Assembly: GCF_013248975.1 (NCBI RefSeq)
Contig: NZ_JABRWH010000001.1
Span: 1,749,501 to 1,813,500 of the forward strand
DNA from: Neobacillus endophyticus
Lineage (GTDB): Bacteria > Bacillota > Bacilli > Bacillales > Cytobacillaceae
Length of the DNA: 64,000 nucleotides
Direction of reading: 5' to 3'
A program made the translations under genes and the position numbers. Shown here piece after piece: positions 50,809 to 58,871 of this stretch; within the stretch, counting starts at the first letter, position 1; each line of letters opens with the position of its first letter. A model generated the notes under the pieces. It was given only the letters and a program-made list of their open reading frames with translations. It was not told the origin of the DNA and searched no databases.

Positions 50809-51602
50809 TGGAAAAAATGATTTTTGGTCGCTATGTCCCGGCAGATTCATCTATTCACAAAATGGATTCGCGTTCAAAGCTTCTCATCATCTTCTTGTTT
50901 GTTTGCATTATTTTTCTTGCGAATAATGGAGTCACTTACGCACTTATTGCCATTTATACTTTTTTTATGATAGCCATGTCAAGGATTCCATTCCGTTTCC
51001 TATATGGTGGACTTAAACCTGTTATTTGGCTAGTGGTGTTTACTTTTTTATTGCAGCTATTTTTTACACAGCAGGGGACCCTTTTGTACAGGTTTGGCCC
51101 AGTGAAAATTTACGAAGAAGGACTAACACAAGGATTATATATTTCTTTTCGTTTTTTCTTTTTAATTTTAATGACTTCGCTGCTAACATTGACGACTACG
51201 CCAATTGAAATTACAGATGGGTTGGAGAGTCTTTTACACCCATTAAATCGTTTGCGTTTTCCTGTTCATGAAATGGCACTGATGATGTCTATTGCCTTAC
51301 GGTTTATTCCAACACTGATGGAGGAAACTGATAAAATTATGAAGGCGCAGATGGCCAGAGGCGTTGAGTTTGGCAGCGGTCCGCTGCAGGAGAGGATTAA
51401 GGCTGTCATTCCATTGTTGATTCCTTTATTTGTAAGTGCCTTTAAACGTGCGGAAGAGCTGGCGATCGCGATGGAAGCCAGAGGTTATCGCGGCGGTGAA
51501 GGGAGAACCAAGTACCGCCAGTTAAGCTGGAAAGTGGCTGATTCTCTGCAGATTGTGCTGTTGGCTGTTTTAACTGTTTTATTATTATTATTTCGATCAT
51601 AA
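50805..51602 (+). CDS. ecfT: ECF transporter transmembrane subunit EcfT
   Basis: EcfT is the scaffold membrane protein linking S components to the ATPases. The 265-residue product has about five to six hydrophobic segments and the two cytoplasmic coupling motifs ending in ARG and ARGYRGGEG (AQMARGVEF near 182; AMEARGYRG near 223). The ATG pair at 50805/50808 leaves a one-codon choice. Overlap with ecfA2 indicates coupled translation. truA follows after 30 bases. Confidence 0.95.
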   Translation: MMEKMIFGRYVPADSSIHKMDSRSKLLIIFLFVCIIFLANNGVTYALIAIYTFFMIAMSRIPFRFLYGGLKPVIWLVVFTFLLQLFFTQQGTLLYRFGPVKIYEEGLTQGLYISFRFFFLILMTSLLTLTTTPIEITDGLESLLHPLNRLRFPVHEMALMMSIALRFIPTLMEETDKIMKAQMARGVEFGSGPLQERIKAVIPLLIPLFVSAFKRAEELAIAMEARGYRGGEGRTKYRQLSWKVADSLQIVLLAVLTVLLLLFRS

Positions 51603-51632
51603 TCGTCCTATTTTGTTAAATGAGGGAAATTT

Positions 51633-52373
51633 ATGCAGAGGTACAAAGGGATTATTGCCTATGATGGCACGGATTTTTCCGGTTATCAAGTTCAGCCCAA
51701 TAAACGAACTGTACAGTCTGAACTGGAAGCTGTGTTAACAAAAATGCATAAGGGCAATCATGTAAAAGTAGCTGCATCAGGGAGAACGGATGCTGGGGTT
51801 CATGCCATGGGCCAAGTTATTCATTTTGATTCACCGCTTTCGATTCCTGATGAGCGCTGGGTCCAGGCTTTAAATTCATTGCTGCCGAAGGATATTTCAG
51901 TTCTTTCTGTGAAAGAGACAGTAAATTCCTTTCATGCACGGTATGATGCGGCTGGAAAAGAATATCGTTATCGATTGTATTTGTCGGCGAAGCGGGATCC
52001 GTTTCAGCGAAATTATGCTTATCAGTATCCATACGCATTAAATATTGATGAAATGCGTAAAGCAAGTCGGTATTTTTTAGATGAACCTCATGACTATACA
52101 AGCTTTTGCTCTGCTAAAACGGAAGTTGAGGATAAAATTCGTACGATCCATTCGATTGAATTTGTACAAGAAGGGGAGCACTTAACTATTCGGTTTGTGG
52201 GAAACGGCTTTTTGTATAATATGGTCCGAATATTAGTGGGAACTCTTTTAGAGGTTGGCTCAGGTGACCGGGCTTCTGAGGAAATGCCTGCTATTTTAGA
52301 AAAGAAAGACCGCTCCGCAGCAGGGAAGACCGCTCCAGCACATGGGCTTTATCTTTGGGAAGTATTTTATTAA
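51633..52373 (+). CDS. truA: tRNA pseudouridine synthase A
   Basis: TruA makes pseudouridine at positions 38-40 in tRNA anticodon arms. The 246-residue product has the catalytic Asp in ASGRTDAGVHAMGQV (D52 region) and the family segments YDGTDFSGYQVQPN at the start and FVGNGFLYNMVRILVGTLLEVG near 190. It follows ecfT as in B. subtilis. The next gene, rplM, has its own promoter and leader. Confidence 0.97.
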   Translation: MQRYKGIIAYDGTDFSGYQVQPNKRTVQSELEAVLTKMHKGNHVKVAASGRTDAGVHAMGQVIHFDSPLSIPDERWVQALNSLLPKDISVLSVKETVNSFHARYDAAGKEYRYRLYLSAKRDPFQRNYAYQYPYALNIDEMRKASRYFLDEPHDYTSFCSAKTEVEDKIRTIHSIEFVQEGEHLTIRFVGNGFLYNMVRILVGTLLEVGSGDRASEEMPAILEKKDRSAAGKTAPAHGLYLWEVFY

Positions 52374-52536
52374 AGTAAGGTTAGGTTCTAGTTCACAATA
52401 GGCCGAAAAAAATGCCATCACACGCAACTAATGCTGCTTTAGTTAAACAATAAGTAAGCGAAAGCGGCTAGTGAAGGCAATTAAAGTACACTAACTACAC
52501 TTTTTTATAAACAACCCAACCTGGTGTAACATTTTC

Positions 52537-52565
52537 TTGACAATTAGTTACCATGGCCTTATTAT
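52537..52565 (+). promoter_or_regulatory. Promoter of rplM-rpsI
   Basis: A perfect TTGACA (52537-52542) and TATTAT (52560-52565) are 17 bases apart, giving a leader of about 170 bases. The stretch 52374-52536 upstream has no gene or clear terminator. Confidence 0.8.
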
Positions 52566-52572
52566 ATTATAT

Positions 52573-52740
52573 GTGTGTGTTTTTAAAACCACGATAAGCC
52601 CCGGAAAGTCTTCATCGTGTTTGAAAATATATATTAGCAAATTGGGCGCACAGTGGCCGTTGCTGTTGGATTCCCGGAACAGAATCGAACAGAAATTGCT
52701 TATGAAAGTGCGGAAATTATAAATGATTTTTAGGAGGGAA
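52573..52740 (+). ncRNA. Ribosomal L13 leader
   Basis: The leader opens with the L13-leader pattern AACCACGATAAGCCCCGG and the closing ATCGTG, forming a CACGAT/ATCGTG stem (52589-52618 region). A second structured part follows. It sits directly before rplM, as in other Firmicutes, and is presumed to mediate autogenous control by L13. The limits are approximate. Confidence 0.8.
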
Positions 52741-52744
52741 ACTC

Positions 52745-53182
52745 ATGCGTACAACGTTTATGGCAAATGCCAACACTATCGAGCGTAAATGGTACGTAGT
52801 TGATGCTGAGGGCAAAACTCTTGGACGTCTTGCTTCTGAAGTAGCATCAATCTTACGTGGTAAGCACAAACCAACTTATACACCACATGTTGACACTGGT
52901 GATCATGTAATTATTCTTAATGCATCTAAGATTGAATTAACTGGTAAGAAATTAACTGACAAAATCTACTACCGTCACAGCCAACACCCAGGCGGTTTAA
53001 AACAAAGAACGGCTCTTGAAATGCGTACAAATTACGCTGAAAGAATGCTTGAACTTGCTATTAAAGGCATGCTTCCAAAGAATTCCCTAGGCCGTCAAAT
53101 GATCAAAAAATTACACGTATACGCTGGCGCAGAGCATCCGCACCAAGCACAAAAACCAGAAGTTTACGAACTTCGCGGTTAA
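52745..53182 (+). CDS. rplM: 50S ribosomal protein L13
   Basis: L13 is an early 50S assembly protein. The 145-residue product begins [20 protein letters not shown] and ends [13 protein letters not shown], with the motif [20 protein letters not shown] (near 99). AGGAGGGAAACTC precedes the ATG. It forms a two-gene operon with rpsI. Confidence 0.98.
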   Translation: MRTTFMANANTIERKWYVVDAEGKTLGRLASEVASILRGKHKPTYTPHVDTGDHVIILNASKIELTGKKLTDKIYYRHSQHPGGLKQRTALEMRTNYAERMLELAIKGMLPKNSLGRQMIKKLHVYAGAEHPHQAQKPEVYELRG

Positions 53183-53200
53183 TGATAGGGAGGAATTAAC

Positions 53201-53593
53201 TTGGCACAAGTTCAATACATTGGTACTGGCCGTCGTAAGAGCTCTGTCGCACGTGTGCGCTTAGTTCCAGGCACAGGTAAAATTGTTGTTAATGGTCGTG
53301 AAATCGAAGATTATATCCCATTCGAAGCTTTACGTGTTGTTGTAAGACAACCATTAGTAGCTACTGAAACAGTTGGCAGCTACGATGTTCTTGTAAACGT
53401 AAGCGGTGGTGGTTACACTGGTCAAGCTGGCGCAATCCGTCACGGTATCGCTCGTGCATTGCTTCAAGCAGATCCAGAATACCGTCCAACATTAAAACGT
53501 GCAGGCTTATTAACTCGCGACGCTCGTATGAAAGAGCGTAAAAAATACGGTCTTAAAGGTGCTCGTCGTGCACCTCAGTTCTCAAAGCGTTAA
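53201..53593 (+). CDS. rpsI: 30S ribosomal protein S9
   Basis: S9's C-terminal tail contacts P-site tRNA. The 130-residue product starts [20 protein letters not shown] and ends in the expected basic tail [12 protein letters not shown]. It uses a TTG start after GGGAGGAATTAAC. A terminator lies 14 bases beyond. Confidence 0.98.
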   Translation: MAQVQYIGTGRRKSSVARVRLVPGTGKIVVNGREIEDYIPFEALRVVVRQPLVATETVGSYDVLVNVSGGGYTGQAGAIRHGIARALLQADPEYRPTLKRAGLLTRDARMKERKKYGLKGARRAPQFSKR

Positions 53594-53607
53594 TTTTCAA
53601 GCTTTGG

Positions 53608-53641
53608 AGGCTCTCAACCAATTTGGTTGGGAGTCTTTTTT
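53608..53641 (+). terminator. Terminator after rpsI
   Basis: CTCTCAACC and GGTTGGGAG pair around AATTT and run into TCTTTTTT. Confidence 0.92.
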
Positions 53642-53763
53642 GTTAAAAAATGAAATATCCTCAAAATAGCCATGAAAATATTTCAGACAGCTTCCCAAGG
53701 TTAAAATAATTCCCCCTTTTTTAAAACAAATATTATGATAGTTAAAATAAATGGAGTACAATA

Positions 53764-53811
53764 ATGAAAAATCCATCCACCTTTTTACCTTTTAATCAGA
53801 AAAGTAGATAA
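53764..53811 (+). CDS. Tiny reading frame, 15 codons, doubtful
   Basis: ATG after ATGGAG with a seven-base spacer opens MKNPSTFLPFNQKSR. It lies between the rpsI terminator and the kinase-like remnant. It may be a leader peptide or chance; no similarity is recognised. The surrounding 53642-53840 is otherwise empty. Confidence 0.12.
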   Translation: MKNPSTFLPFNQKSR

Positions 53812-53840
53812 AATTTCCCTTGGGAATAAGGGGGTATTAG

Positions 53841-54254
53841 ACTGAATTCAAGTTTAGTCTGCCATTACAATATAAAATCACCATCTTGGTTTGCGGTTTC
53901 TGTATTTTGAGCTTATTGGTAAGCAACTTATTTATCCAGAACAATGTGGAACAAACAACTCTGGAACATATAGAAGGAAAAGCAAAAATTGTTTCAAGAA
54001 CAGCTGCCATGTCTCCAATATTTATATCTAGTATGGATAAATATATTTAGGGCTTCATCCATTTCATCCGTTATCAACCTCAAATAACTGGCTATTTTCA
54101 GGACGATGATTTAAAGAAATGGATTAAAGTGAAAGCAGGAGTAGCCCAGTTTAATCCGGATAATATGGAAGCATCCTGGGCACACAGGCTTGAAAGTCTT
54201 ATGAAGATTACATTCACCACTGTGGTTTATAAATATATTAAAAAATCCAGATAA
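53841..54254 (+). pseudogene. Decayed sensor-kinase-like fragment with in-frame TAG
   Basis: One frame runs 137 codons without an ATG start and is broken by TAG at 54048. The first half reads like the N terminus of a CitA/DcuS-type sensor kinase: SLPLQYKITILVCGFCILSL forms a membrane helix, then IEGKAKIVSRTAAMSPIFI resembles the start of the periplasmic sensor domain. The second half (FIHFIRYQPQITGYF to VVYKYIKKSR) is unlike a kinase and not recognised. The PAS, histidine and ATPase domains are absent, so it is most likely a deletion remnant. A terminator follows. Confidence 0.6.
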
Positions 54255-54263
54255 TCAATAAAG

Positions 54264-54295
54264 GACCGCAAATAGATTTTAGGCGGTCTTTTTTT
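54264..54295. terminator. Terminator between the remnant and the two-component genes
   Basis: GGACCGC and GCGGTC(T) pair around a 13-base loop and run into seven T on the plus strand. On the minus strand the partner run is weaker (AATAAAGG complement). It may serve the remnant and the reverse-strand regulator gene. Confidence 0.7.
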
Positions 54296-54329
54296 ATAAC
54301 GAGCTGCAGCTACTATTCGAGTATCTGTA

Positions 54330-54971
54330 TTAATCAGCTAATTGATGTCTCACCGCGTATAGTGCCGCCTGAGTCCGATCAGCAAGTTCAAGTTTTCCCA
54401 AAAGATTCGATACGTGTGTCTTAACGGTTTTTTCAGTGATAAATAAAGCGGAAGCAATTTCTTTATTGCTTTTTCCTTTGGCAATTTCTTTTAGAACATC
54501 TAACTCTCTTTTTGTTAATTCTTCGATTACCTTTTTTTCCGGCTTGCTTTTATTGGACAAATTCGCTAGCAAGTGAGTGGTAGCTTTTGGATGGAGTTGA
54601 TTTTCTCCTTCCATGATTTTTTTGATGGATATAACAAGTTCATCTGGCTGAATGTCTTTTAACTGGAACCCTGATGCACCCGCTTCAAGCGCCGGAATGA
54701 CATGATCCTGGTCAGAGAAACTGGTCAGCATCATAATTTTAATGTCTGGCTGTTCTTTTTTAATCATCTTGGTGGCCTGGATGCCATCAACTTTTGGCAT
54801 TATCAGGTCCATAAGGATGAGATCCGGTTTAAGTGTTTTTGCCAGTTCAACGGCTTCTTTTCCATTTGCAGCTTCTCCAATAATTTCAAAATCCTTTTGG
54901 GTGCGAAGGAAAAAGACTAGTCCTCTCCTTACCACATGATGATCGTCGGCAATTAAAATGCGTATCGTCAT
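54330..54971 (-). CDS. NarL/LuxR-family response regulator (YhcZ-like)
   Basis: The 213-residue product has a receiver domain (about 3-120) with the acidic pocket D9, D10 and phosphoacceptor D55 in LILMDLIMP, the signal residue T in MLTSFSD, and the lysine in QLKD. A LuxR-type helix-turn-helix (about 148-210) carries KGKSNKEIASALFITEKTVK. It resembles B. subtilis YhcZ and staphylococcal AirR. It lies 11 bases after the kinase gene on the same strand. Target genes are not visible. Confidence 0.92.
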   Translation of the reverse strand: MTIRILIADDHHVVRRGLVFFLRTQKDFEIIGEAANGKEAVELAKTLKPDLILMDLIMPKVDGIQATKMIKKEQPDIKIMMLTSFSDQDHVIPALEAGASGFQLKDIQPDELVISIKKIMEGENQLHPKATTHLLANLSNKSKPEKKVIEELTKRELDVLKEIAKGKSNKEIASALFITEKTVKTHVSNLLGKLELADRTQAALYAVRHQLAD

Positions 54972-54982
54972 TTATTCTCCTC

Positions 54983-56101
54983 CTAGAACGGAATGTAAAT
55001 CTGTATTTCTGTTCCGCTTCCCGGCTTACTGTTTAATTGAAATTTCCCTTTTAATGCTTCCGTCGGTGATTTCATATTTTTTAATCCCAATGAAGGGATT
55101 TCCAGTTCTTCTTCAAAATGAAAGCCACAGCCGTTATCTTGTACTGTCATGGCGACCCCGTCCTTAGCTGTATGAAAAAATAATTTTACTACAGTGGACT
55201 GAGAGTGTTTTTTACAATTGGCCAGCGCTTCTTGTCCAATTCGCCATAAAGCTTCCTCAACTTTTCCAGGAATACTGGCAGCACCCATCACATTCGTTTC
55301 AATAGCTAGGCCCAGCATTTCAGCATAACTTCTCAAGGCGCTAATCAGCCCATTTTCCAAACCCTGCGGCCGCAGTTGCCAGATCAAGGCCCGCATTTCC
55401 CCCAGCGCCTCCTGAGCCAAATCTTGAATATAATTAAACGTTTGTTTAACTTCGGCCACTGAGGTCATTTCCACGCCAGCCCTTGCAGTAAGGCTGAGGG
55501 AAAATAAAAGCTGATTGACGGAATCATGAAGATCCCTTGCCAGGCGGTTTCGTTCAGCAATAAGTGCGGTTTCCTGTTCACGCTGAGTGAGTTTGATTCT
55601 TTTTAAAGCAGTGCCGATTTGATAGGCAACGGCTTCGAGTAATGCGAGTTCATTTTTTTCAAAATGCGTTTTATAAGGCGAGCCAACGTTTAAAAGCCCA
55701 AATCGTTCCTGTCCAGCTCCAAGCGGGACGGTAGCATGATGGGTTAGCCCGCATGTTTCTCCCGCATTCTCTTCCATTGCTTCTTCAATTCTTTTACATT
55801 CCATAATATTTGTTGCTTTCTTCAATTGATGATTATTGTATTTATTTACACACCAGCAATTGCCGAGGCACATCCTCTGTTTCGTGTTATTTGTCAGGGC
55901 AGGCGGCAGTGCTTCGTCGGCAGCGAGATGATGGGTCCCATTTTCGTCAATTAAAAAAATCCATCCTGTTTGCAGTCCAGTTACATGCAAAAGCTTTTTC
56001 AATACGCCCGACAAAATATCATTTGTATCTGTGCCTTCATTTAGGAGCTCGGCAATTTCCTTTAAAATGCTAATTTCTTCGTATTCAGCCTCTACGGACA
56101 T
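54983..56101 (-). CDS. GAF-domain histidine kinase (YhcY/AirS-like)
   Basis: The 372-residue kinase lacks membrane segments, so it senses a cytoplasmic signal. It has a GAF domain (about 10-168), a HisKA_3 dimerisation helix with phosphoacceptor H192 in ARDLHDSVNQ, and a HATPase domain (about 270-370, NGCGF). The GAF domain holds cysteines C78, C82, C84, C102 and C117. In S. aureus AirS such cysteines bind an oxygen-sensitive [2Fe-2S] cluster, so a redox role is inferred. The ATG follows GGTGGAGGGG by seven bases. Confidence 0.92.
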   Translation of the reverse strand: MSVEAEYEEISILKEIAELLNEGTDTNDILSGVLKKLLHVTGLQTGWIFLIDENGTHHLAADEALPPALTNNTKQRMCLGNCWCVNKYNNHQLKKATNIMECKRIEEAMEENAGETCGLTHHATVPLGAGQERFGLLNVGSPYKTHFEKNELALLEAVAYQIGTALKRIKLTQREQETALIAERNRLARDLHDSVNQLLFSLSLTARAGVEMTSVAEVKQTFNYIQDLAQEALGEMRALIWQLRPQGLENGLISALRSYAEMLGLAIETNVMGAASIPGKVEEALWRIGQEALANCKKHSQSTVVKLFFHTAKDGVAMTVQDNGCGFHFEEELEIPSLGLKNMKSPTEALKGKFQLNSKPGSGTEIQIYIPF

Positions 56102-56135
56102 TCATGTTCCCCTCCACCATCCCATTTCTATTGTC

Positions 56136-56164
56136 ATTATAGTCTATAAGTTAATATTTGAATA
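56136..56164 (-). promoter_or_regulatory. Possible promoter of the two-component operon
   Basis: On the minus strand a perfect TATAAT (complement of 56136-56141) lies about 35 bases before the kinase start. The -35 region 17 bases upstream (TATTCA) is weak. Confidence 0.4.
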
Positions 56165-56212
56165 TTTGTAAAAGTCATGTAGAACAAAACGTATACAGAT
56201 CTGGGGAGTACT

Positions 56213-56524
56213 GTCTTTCATAAGAAAAATGAAGGCCAAACCAGTGGTAGGCTAAAGTGAAACCGTCCTTCATAAGAGAAATGAAGGCCAAACCAGTGGT
56301 AGGCTAAAGTGAAACCGTCCTTCATAAGAGAGATGAAGGCCAAACCGGGGCTAGGCTAAAGTGAAACTGTCCTTCATAAGAGAGATGAAGGCCAAACCGG
56401 GGCTAGGCCAAGGTGAAACCGTCCTTCATAAGTATGATGAAGGTCAAACCCACGAACCGGAAGAAGGAAACTGTTCTTCACATGCAAGATGAGAGACAAC
56501 CAAGATTAAGAAATCAGAGAAACG
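56213..56524. repeat. Six-copy 52-bp tandem repeat array
   Basis: Units start at 56213, 56265, 56317, 56369, 56421 and 56473, an exact 52-base period. The first five are very similar (consensus opening GTCCTTCATAAGAGAGATGA, then AGGCCAAACC, GGGCTAGGCTAAAGTGAAAC); the sixth is degenerate. Units two to five hold a hairpin CCTTCAT/ATGAAGG with a seven-base loop that varies while the stem is kept. Unit one has T for the second C. The period is not a multiple of three, so it is not coding. It lies between the VOC gene and the kinase promoter. Confidence 0.95.
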
Positions 56525-56558
56525 ATCTATCCGTTACAATTTTTAGGTTTTTTCTGAA

Positions 56559-56903
56559 TTAGGCGTTACTTCTAACCTGTAAAAACTCAATAATTTCACG
56601 GTCTGCCCCCTTGATAAAGACAGTTTCCCAGCCGTTTTCAAGCTTATACGGTCCTTCTAGGATCCGATGACTAAATCGGTTAATCACTTCTTTTAGATTG
56701 CTTACTTCAAAACAAACATGATACTCGTTCTTCTCTTGTTGGGTTGCGATTAACTCGAGACGGAAATGATCTGACACAAGAAACACGATTTCCTCCTCCA
56801 TCAAAATCAATCGGCACTCTTCGTGTAATCCAAAATGATTTTTAAAAAAAGTAATCGACTCCTCTATATTTCTTACTTCCATGGCATAATGGTGAAATCG
56901 CAT
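56559..56903 (-). CDS. VOC-family (glyoxalase/dioxygenase fold) protein
   Basis: The 114-residue product has the paired beta-alpha-beta-beta-beta units of the vicinal oxygen chelate fold. Candidate metal ligands are His in FHHYAMEV, Glu in RLELIA, His in EYHVCFEV and Glu in DREIIEFLQ. The substrate is unknown. The ATG after AGAGGAGC is preferred; an ATG six codons earlier overlaps the stop of the upstream gene (ATGA). It is the last gene of the SDR-QueA-like-VOC operon. Confidence 0.85.
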   Translation of the reverse strand: MRFHHYAMEVRNIEESITFFKNHFGLHEECRLILMEEEIVFLVSDHFRLELIATQQEKNEYHVCFEVSNLKEVINRFSHRILEGPYKLENGWETVFIKGADREIIEFLQVRSNA

Positions 56904-56917
56904 TTTAAGAGCTCCTC

Positions 56918-57949
56918 TCATAAAATGAAATTCATATCCCCGAATTCATGCCATAAGTAGCCAGATTGAACGGCCTGGGTATAGGCTTGCATTAAATATT
57001 CTTCGGGTACAAAGGCTGACAGCATATCAAGATGACTTGCCTTAGGTTCATGAAAACCAGTTATAATACCGTCGACAATTTTTAAAGAAGTGTGAGGAGC
57101 TATATATAAATTGGTCACACCTGAGAGTAGCCCCGTTTTGGCAGCAGTCTCAAGAGCCCGAACGACCGTAGTTCCAACAGCAATCACCCTGTTGCCGGAT
57201 GCTTTTGCATTTCGTATCCTTTCCATCGTCTGTTCAGGAATGTTGTACTCCTCATCATTCTCTTCCGGGGACTGAGGCCATTGATCATCAAGGAAGTAGC
57301 TCAGTCCGGTATGGAGCTGGATAAAATCAAGCTGAATGTTTCTGCGTTTTAAGTCAAAAATCAATTCCCAGCTGAAGGCTCTGCCAGCTGAGGGCATCTC
57401 CACTGAGCCTGGGTGGCTGGCAAAAATCGTTTGATAATAATCTAATTCCCAGGGATGGTGAATGTATTCGTATCGTACCGGTTCTCCGAGTTCGTAGATT
57501 ATATTAAGCAAGTCTGTTCCTTTTTTAGAAAATTGAATGACTTTCAAAGGTGAATTTTCTTTTTCACCGATAACCGTAGCGGATAGTTCAGCGCAAAAAT
57601 GTAAATAATCACCCGTCTTTACATGGTTTGCGATAATAAGTGCTTCCCAAATGTCTTCATGCCGGCGCCTTGCTAGTCTTACTTCCAATGATTGTGCAAT
57701 TTGAAGAGAGTTTCGGATCCAAGCAGCTTGTAAGACAGCAGGAATGGTTCTGCTGTTATTCAATATCACAAGGTCCCCAGGCTCGAGATAATTCGCTAAA
57801 TGGAAAAAATGGTCGTGTTTAACTTCCCCTGTTAGCCGGTTCAGCACCATCATTCGAACATGATCCCTCCTTAGCCCTCGTTTTTCAGGAGGGTGAGAAG
57901 CATTCAGATCATCCGGAAGATAAAAATCCAACGCTTTTACGGCCATCAT
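56918..57949 (-). CDS. Diverged QueA-family protein (SAM:tRNA ribosyltransferase-isomerase paralogue)
   Basis: QueA transfers the ribosyl part of S-adenosylmethionine to preQ1 in tRNA. This 343-residue protein keeps the family fold: GDLVILNNSRTIPA (near 58), YYQTIFASHPGSVEMPSAGRAF (near 171) and VGTTVVRALE (near 258). It differs where QueA is most constant: NNSRTIP instead of NDTRVIP, and MPSAGRAF instead of APTAGLHF. It is not beside tgt or ruvB. A different substrate is therefore possible. The start overlaps the SDR stop (ATGA), with a second ATG one codon later. Confidence 0.85.
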   Translation of the reverse strand: MMAVKALDFYLPDDLNASHPPEKRGLRRDHVRMMVLNRLTGEVKHDHFFHLANYLEPGDLVILNNSRTIPAVLQAAWIRNSLQIAQSLEVRLARRRHEDIWEALIIANHVKTGDYLHFCAELSATVIGEKENSPLKVIQFSKKGTDLLNIIYELGEPVRYEYIHHPWELDYYQTIFASHPGSVEMPSAGRAFSWELIFDLKRRNIQLDFIQLHTGLSYFLDDQWPQSPEENDEEYNIPEQTMERIRNAKASGNRVIAVGTTVVRALETAAKTGLLSGVTNLYIAPHTSLKIVDGIITGFHEPKASHLDMLSAFVPEEYLMQAYTQAVQSGYLWHEFGDMNFIL

Positions 57950-58662
57950 AATTCCTCCTTAGCTTGAGCTTCAAACCGTTTTCCGTTCACCTTTTTTGAC
58001 CGATCCGATGCCAAATATAAAAACACGCCAACAACCTCTTCAGGTTTAGCTAATGGGTGGTCGCAATCAGGAACTGCCAACCGGTGCATATCTGTGTCCA
58101 TTTCTCCCGGGTCGACCATATTTATCCGTATGTTTGTTTCGCTTAGTTCATCTGCCCATGTTTGGGTGAGTCCTTCAAGAGCGAATTTTGAAATACCATA
58201 TGCGCCCCATCCAGCATAGCCTGTATGACCAGCTTCGGAGGTTACATTGATAATGGAGCCTTCATTGCGCTCCAGCATACCAGGTATGACTCTTCTGGTT
58301 ACCAAAAATGGTGAAACTGTATTTACCCTTAGTACTTCTGCAAAATCTTCCTCAGGATAATCGAGGAGTAATGGCATTGGACTAGGTCCCAAAATGGAGG
58401 CATTGTTTATCAATACATCAATATGACCAAATGTTTCTTCGGTCATGGCGACGAACCGCTCTACATCCCTTGATTTGGAAATATCGGCTGTTATCGCCAA
58501 CACTTCGGCCCCTAAGCTCTCAGCCTTTTCTTTTACTATTTGTAAGCTTTCCGTTGATCTTGAGCAAATAGCGAGCCTTGCACCTTCCTTGGCAAACGCG
58601 ATTGTCAATGCTCTGCCCAATCCTTTGGAAGCTCCAGTAATCATCACAACTTTTTGATCCAT
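57946..58662 (-). CDS. Short-chain dehydrogenase/reductase
   Basis: The 238-residue product has the classical SDR motifs: the nucleotide-binding TGASKGLGRA (near 9), NNASILG (near 86), catalytic Ser in INVTSEAG (near 139) and YGISK (Tyr near 155, Lys near 159). The loop after strand beta-2, ending ICSRS, suggests NADP use. The substrate is unknown. The ATG nine bases after AAGAGAGG is chosen; one three codons earlier touches that site. It heads the three-gene reverse operon. Confidence 0.9.
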   Translation of the reverse strand: MDQKVVMITGASKGLGRALTIAFAKEGARLAICSRSTESLQIVKEKAESLGAEVLAITADISKSRDVERFVAMTEETFGHIDVLINNASILGPSPMPLLLDYPEEDFAEVLRVNTVSPFLVTRRVIPGMLERNEGSIINVTSEAGHTGYAGWGAYGISKFALEGLTQTWADELSETNIRINMVDPGEMDTDMHRLAVPDCDHPLAKPEEVVGVFLYLASDRSKKVNGKRFEAQAKEEL

Positions 58663-58717
58663 ATTTGTCATCCTCTCTTTATTCTTTATGTGTTTAGCAT
58701 ATCGATTTCTTACAAAT

Positions 58718-58741
58718 ATTCCCTCAATAAAAAGCTTGAAC
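58718..58741 (-). promoter_or_regulatory. Possible SigB-like promoter of the SDR operon
   Basis: On the minus strand GTTCAA and GGGAAT are 12 bases apart, about 55 bases before the SDR start. They resemble the SigB consensus (GTTTAA, GGGTAT), each with one mismatch, but the spacing is at the short limit. Confidence 0.28.
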
Positions 58742-58871
58742 TTTTCTACAACTTTTGGATGAAAAAACGGAGAAAGGATGATTCTGGATAAAAAATTGGC
58801 AAAGGAAAAGGCAAGTGCTTTTGCATTTCTTATGAACGCGAGATAAAGAATAGTTTTAAGAGGTGAATGAA

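Noticed and set aside
54048..54050. TAG read as pyrrolysine or by read-through
   Set aside because: The frame has no proper start and lacks the kinase core, so decay is simpler.
56213..56524. CRISPR array
   Set aside because: The whole 52-base unit is repeated without unique spacers, and no cas genes are near.
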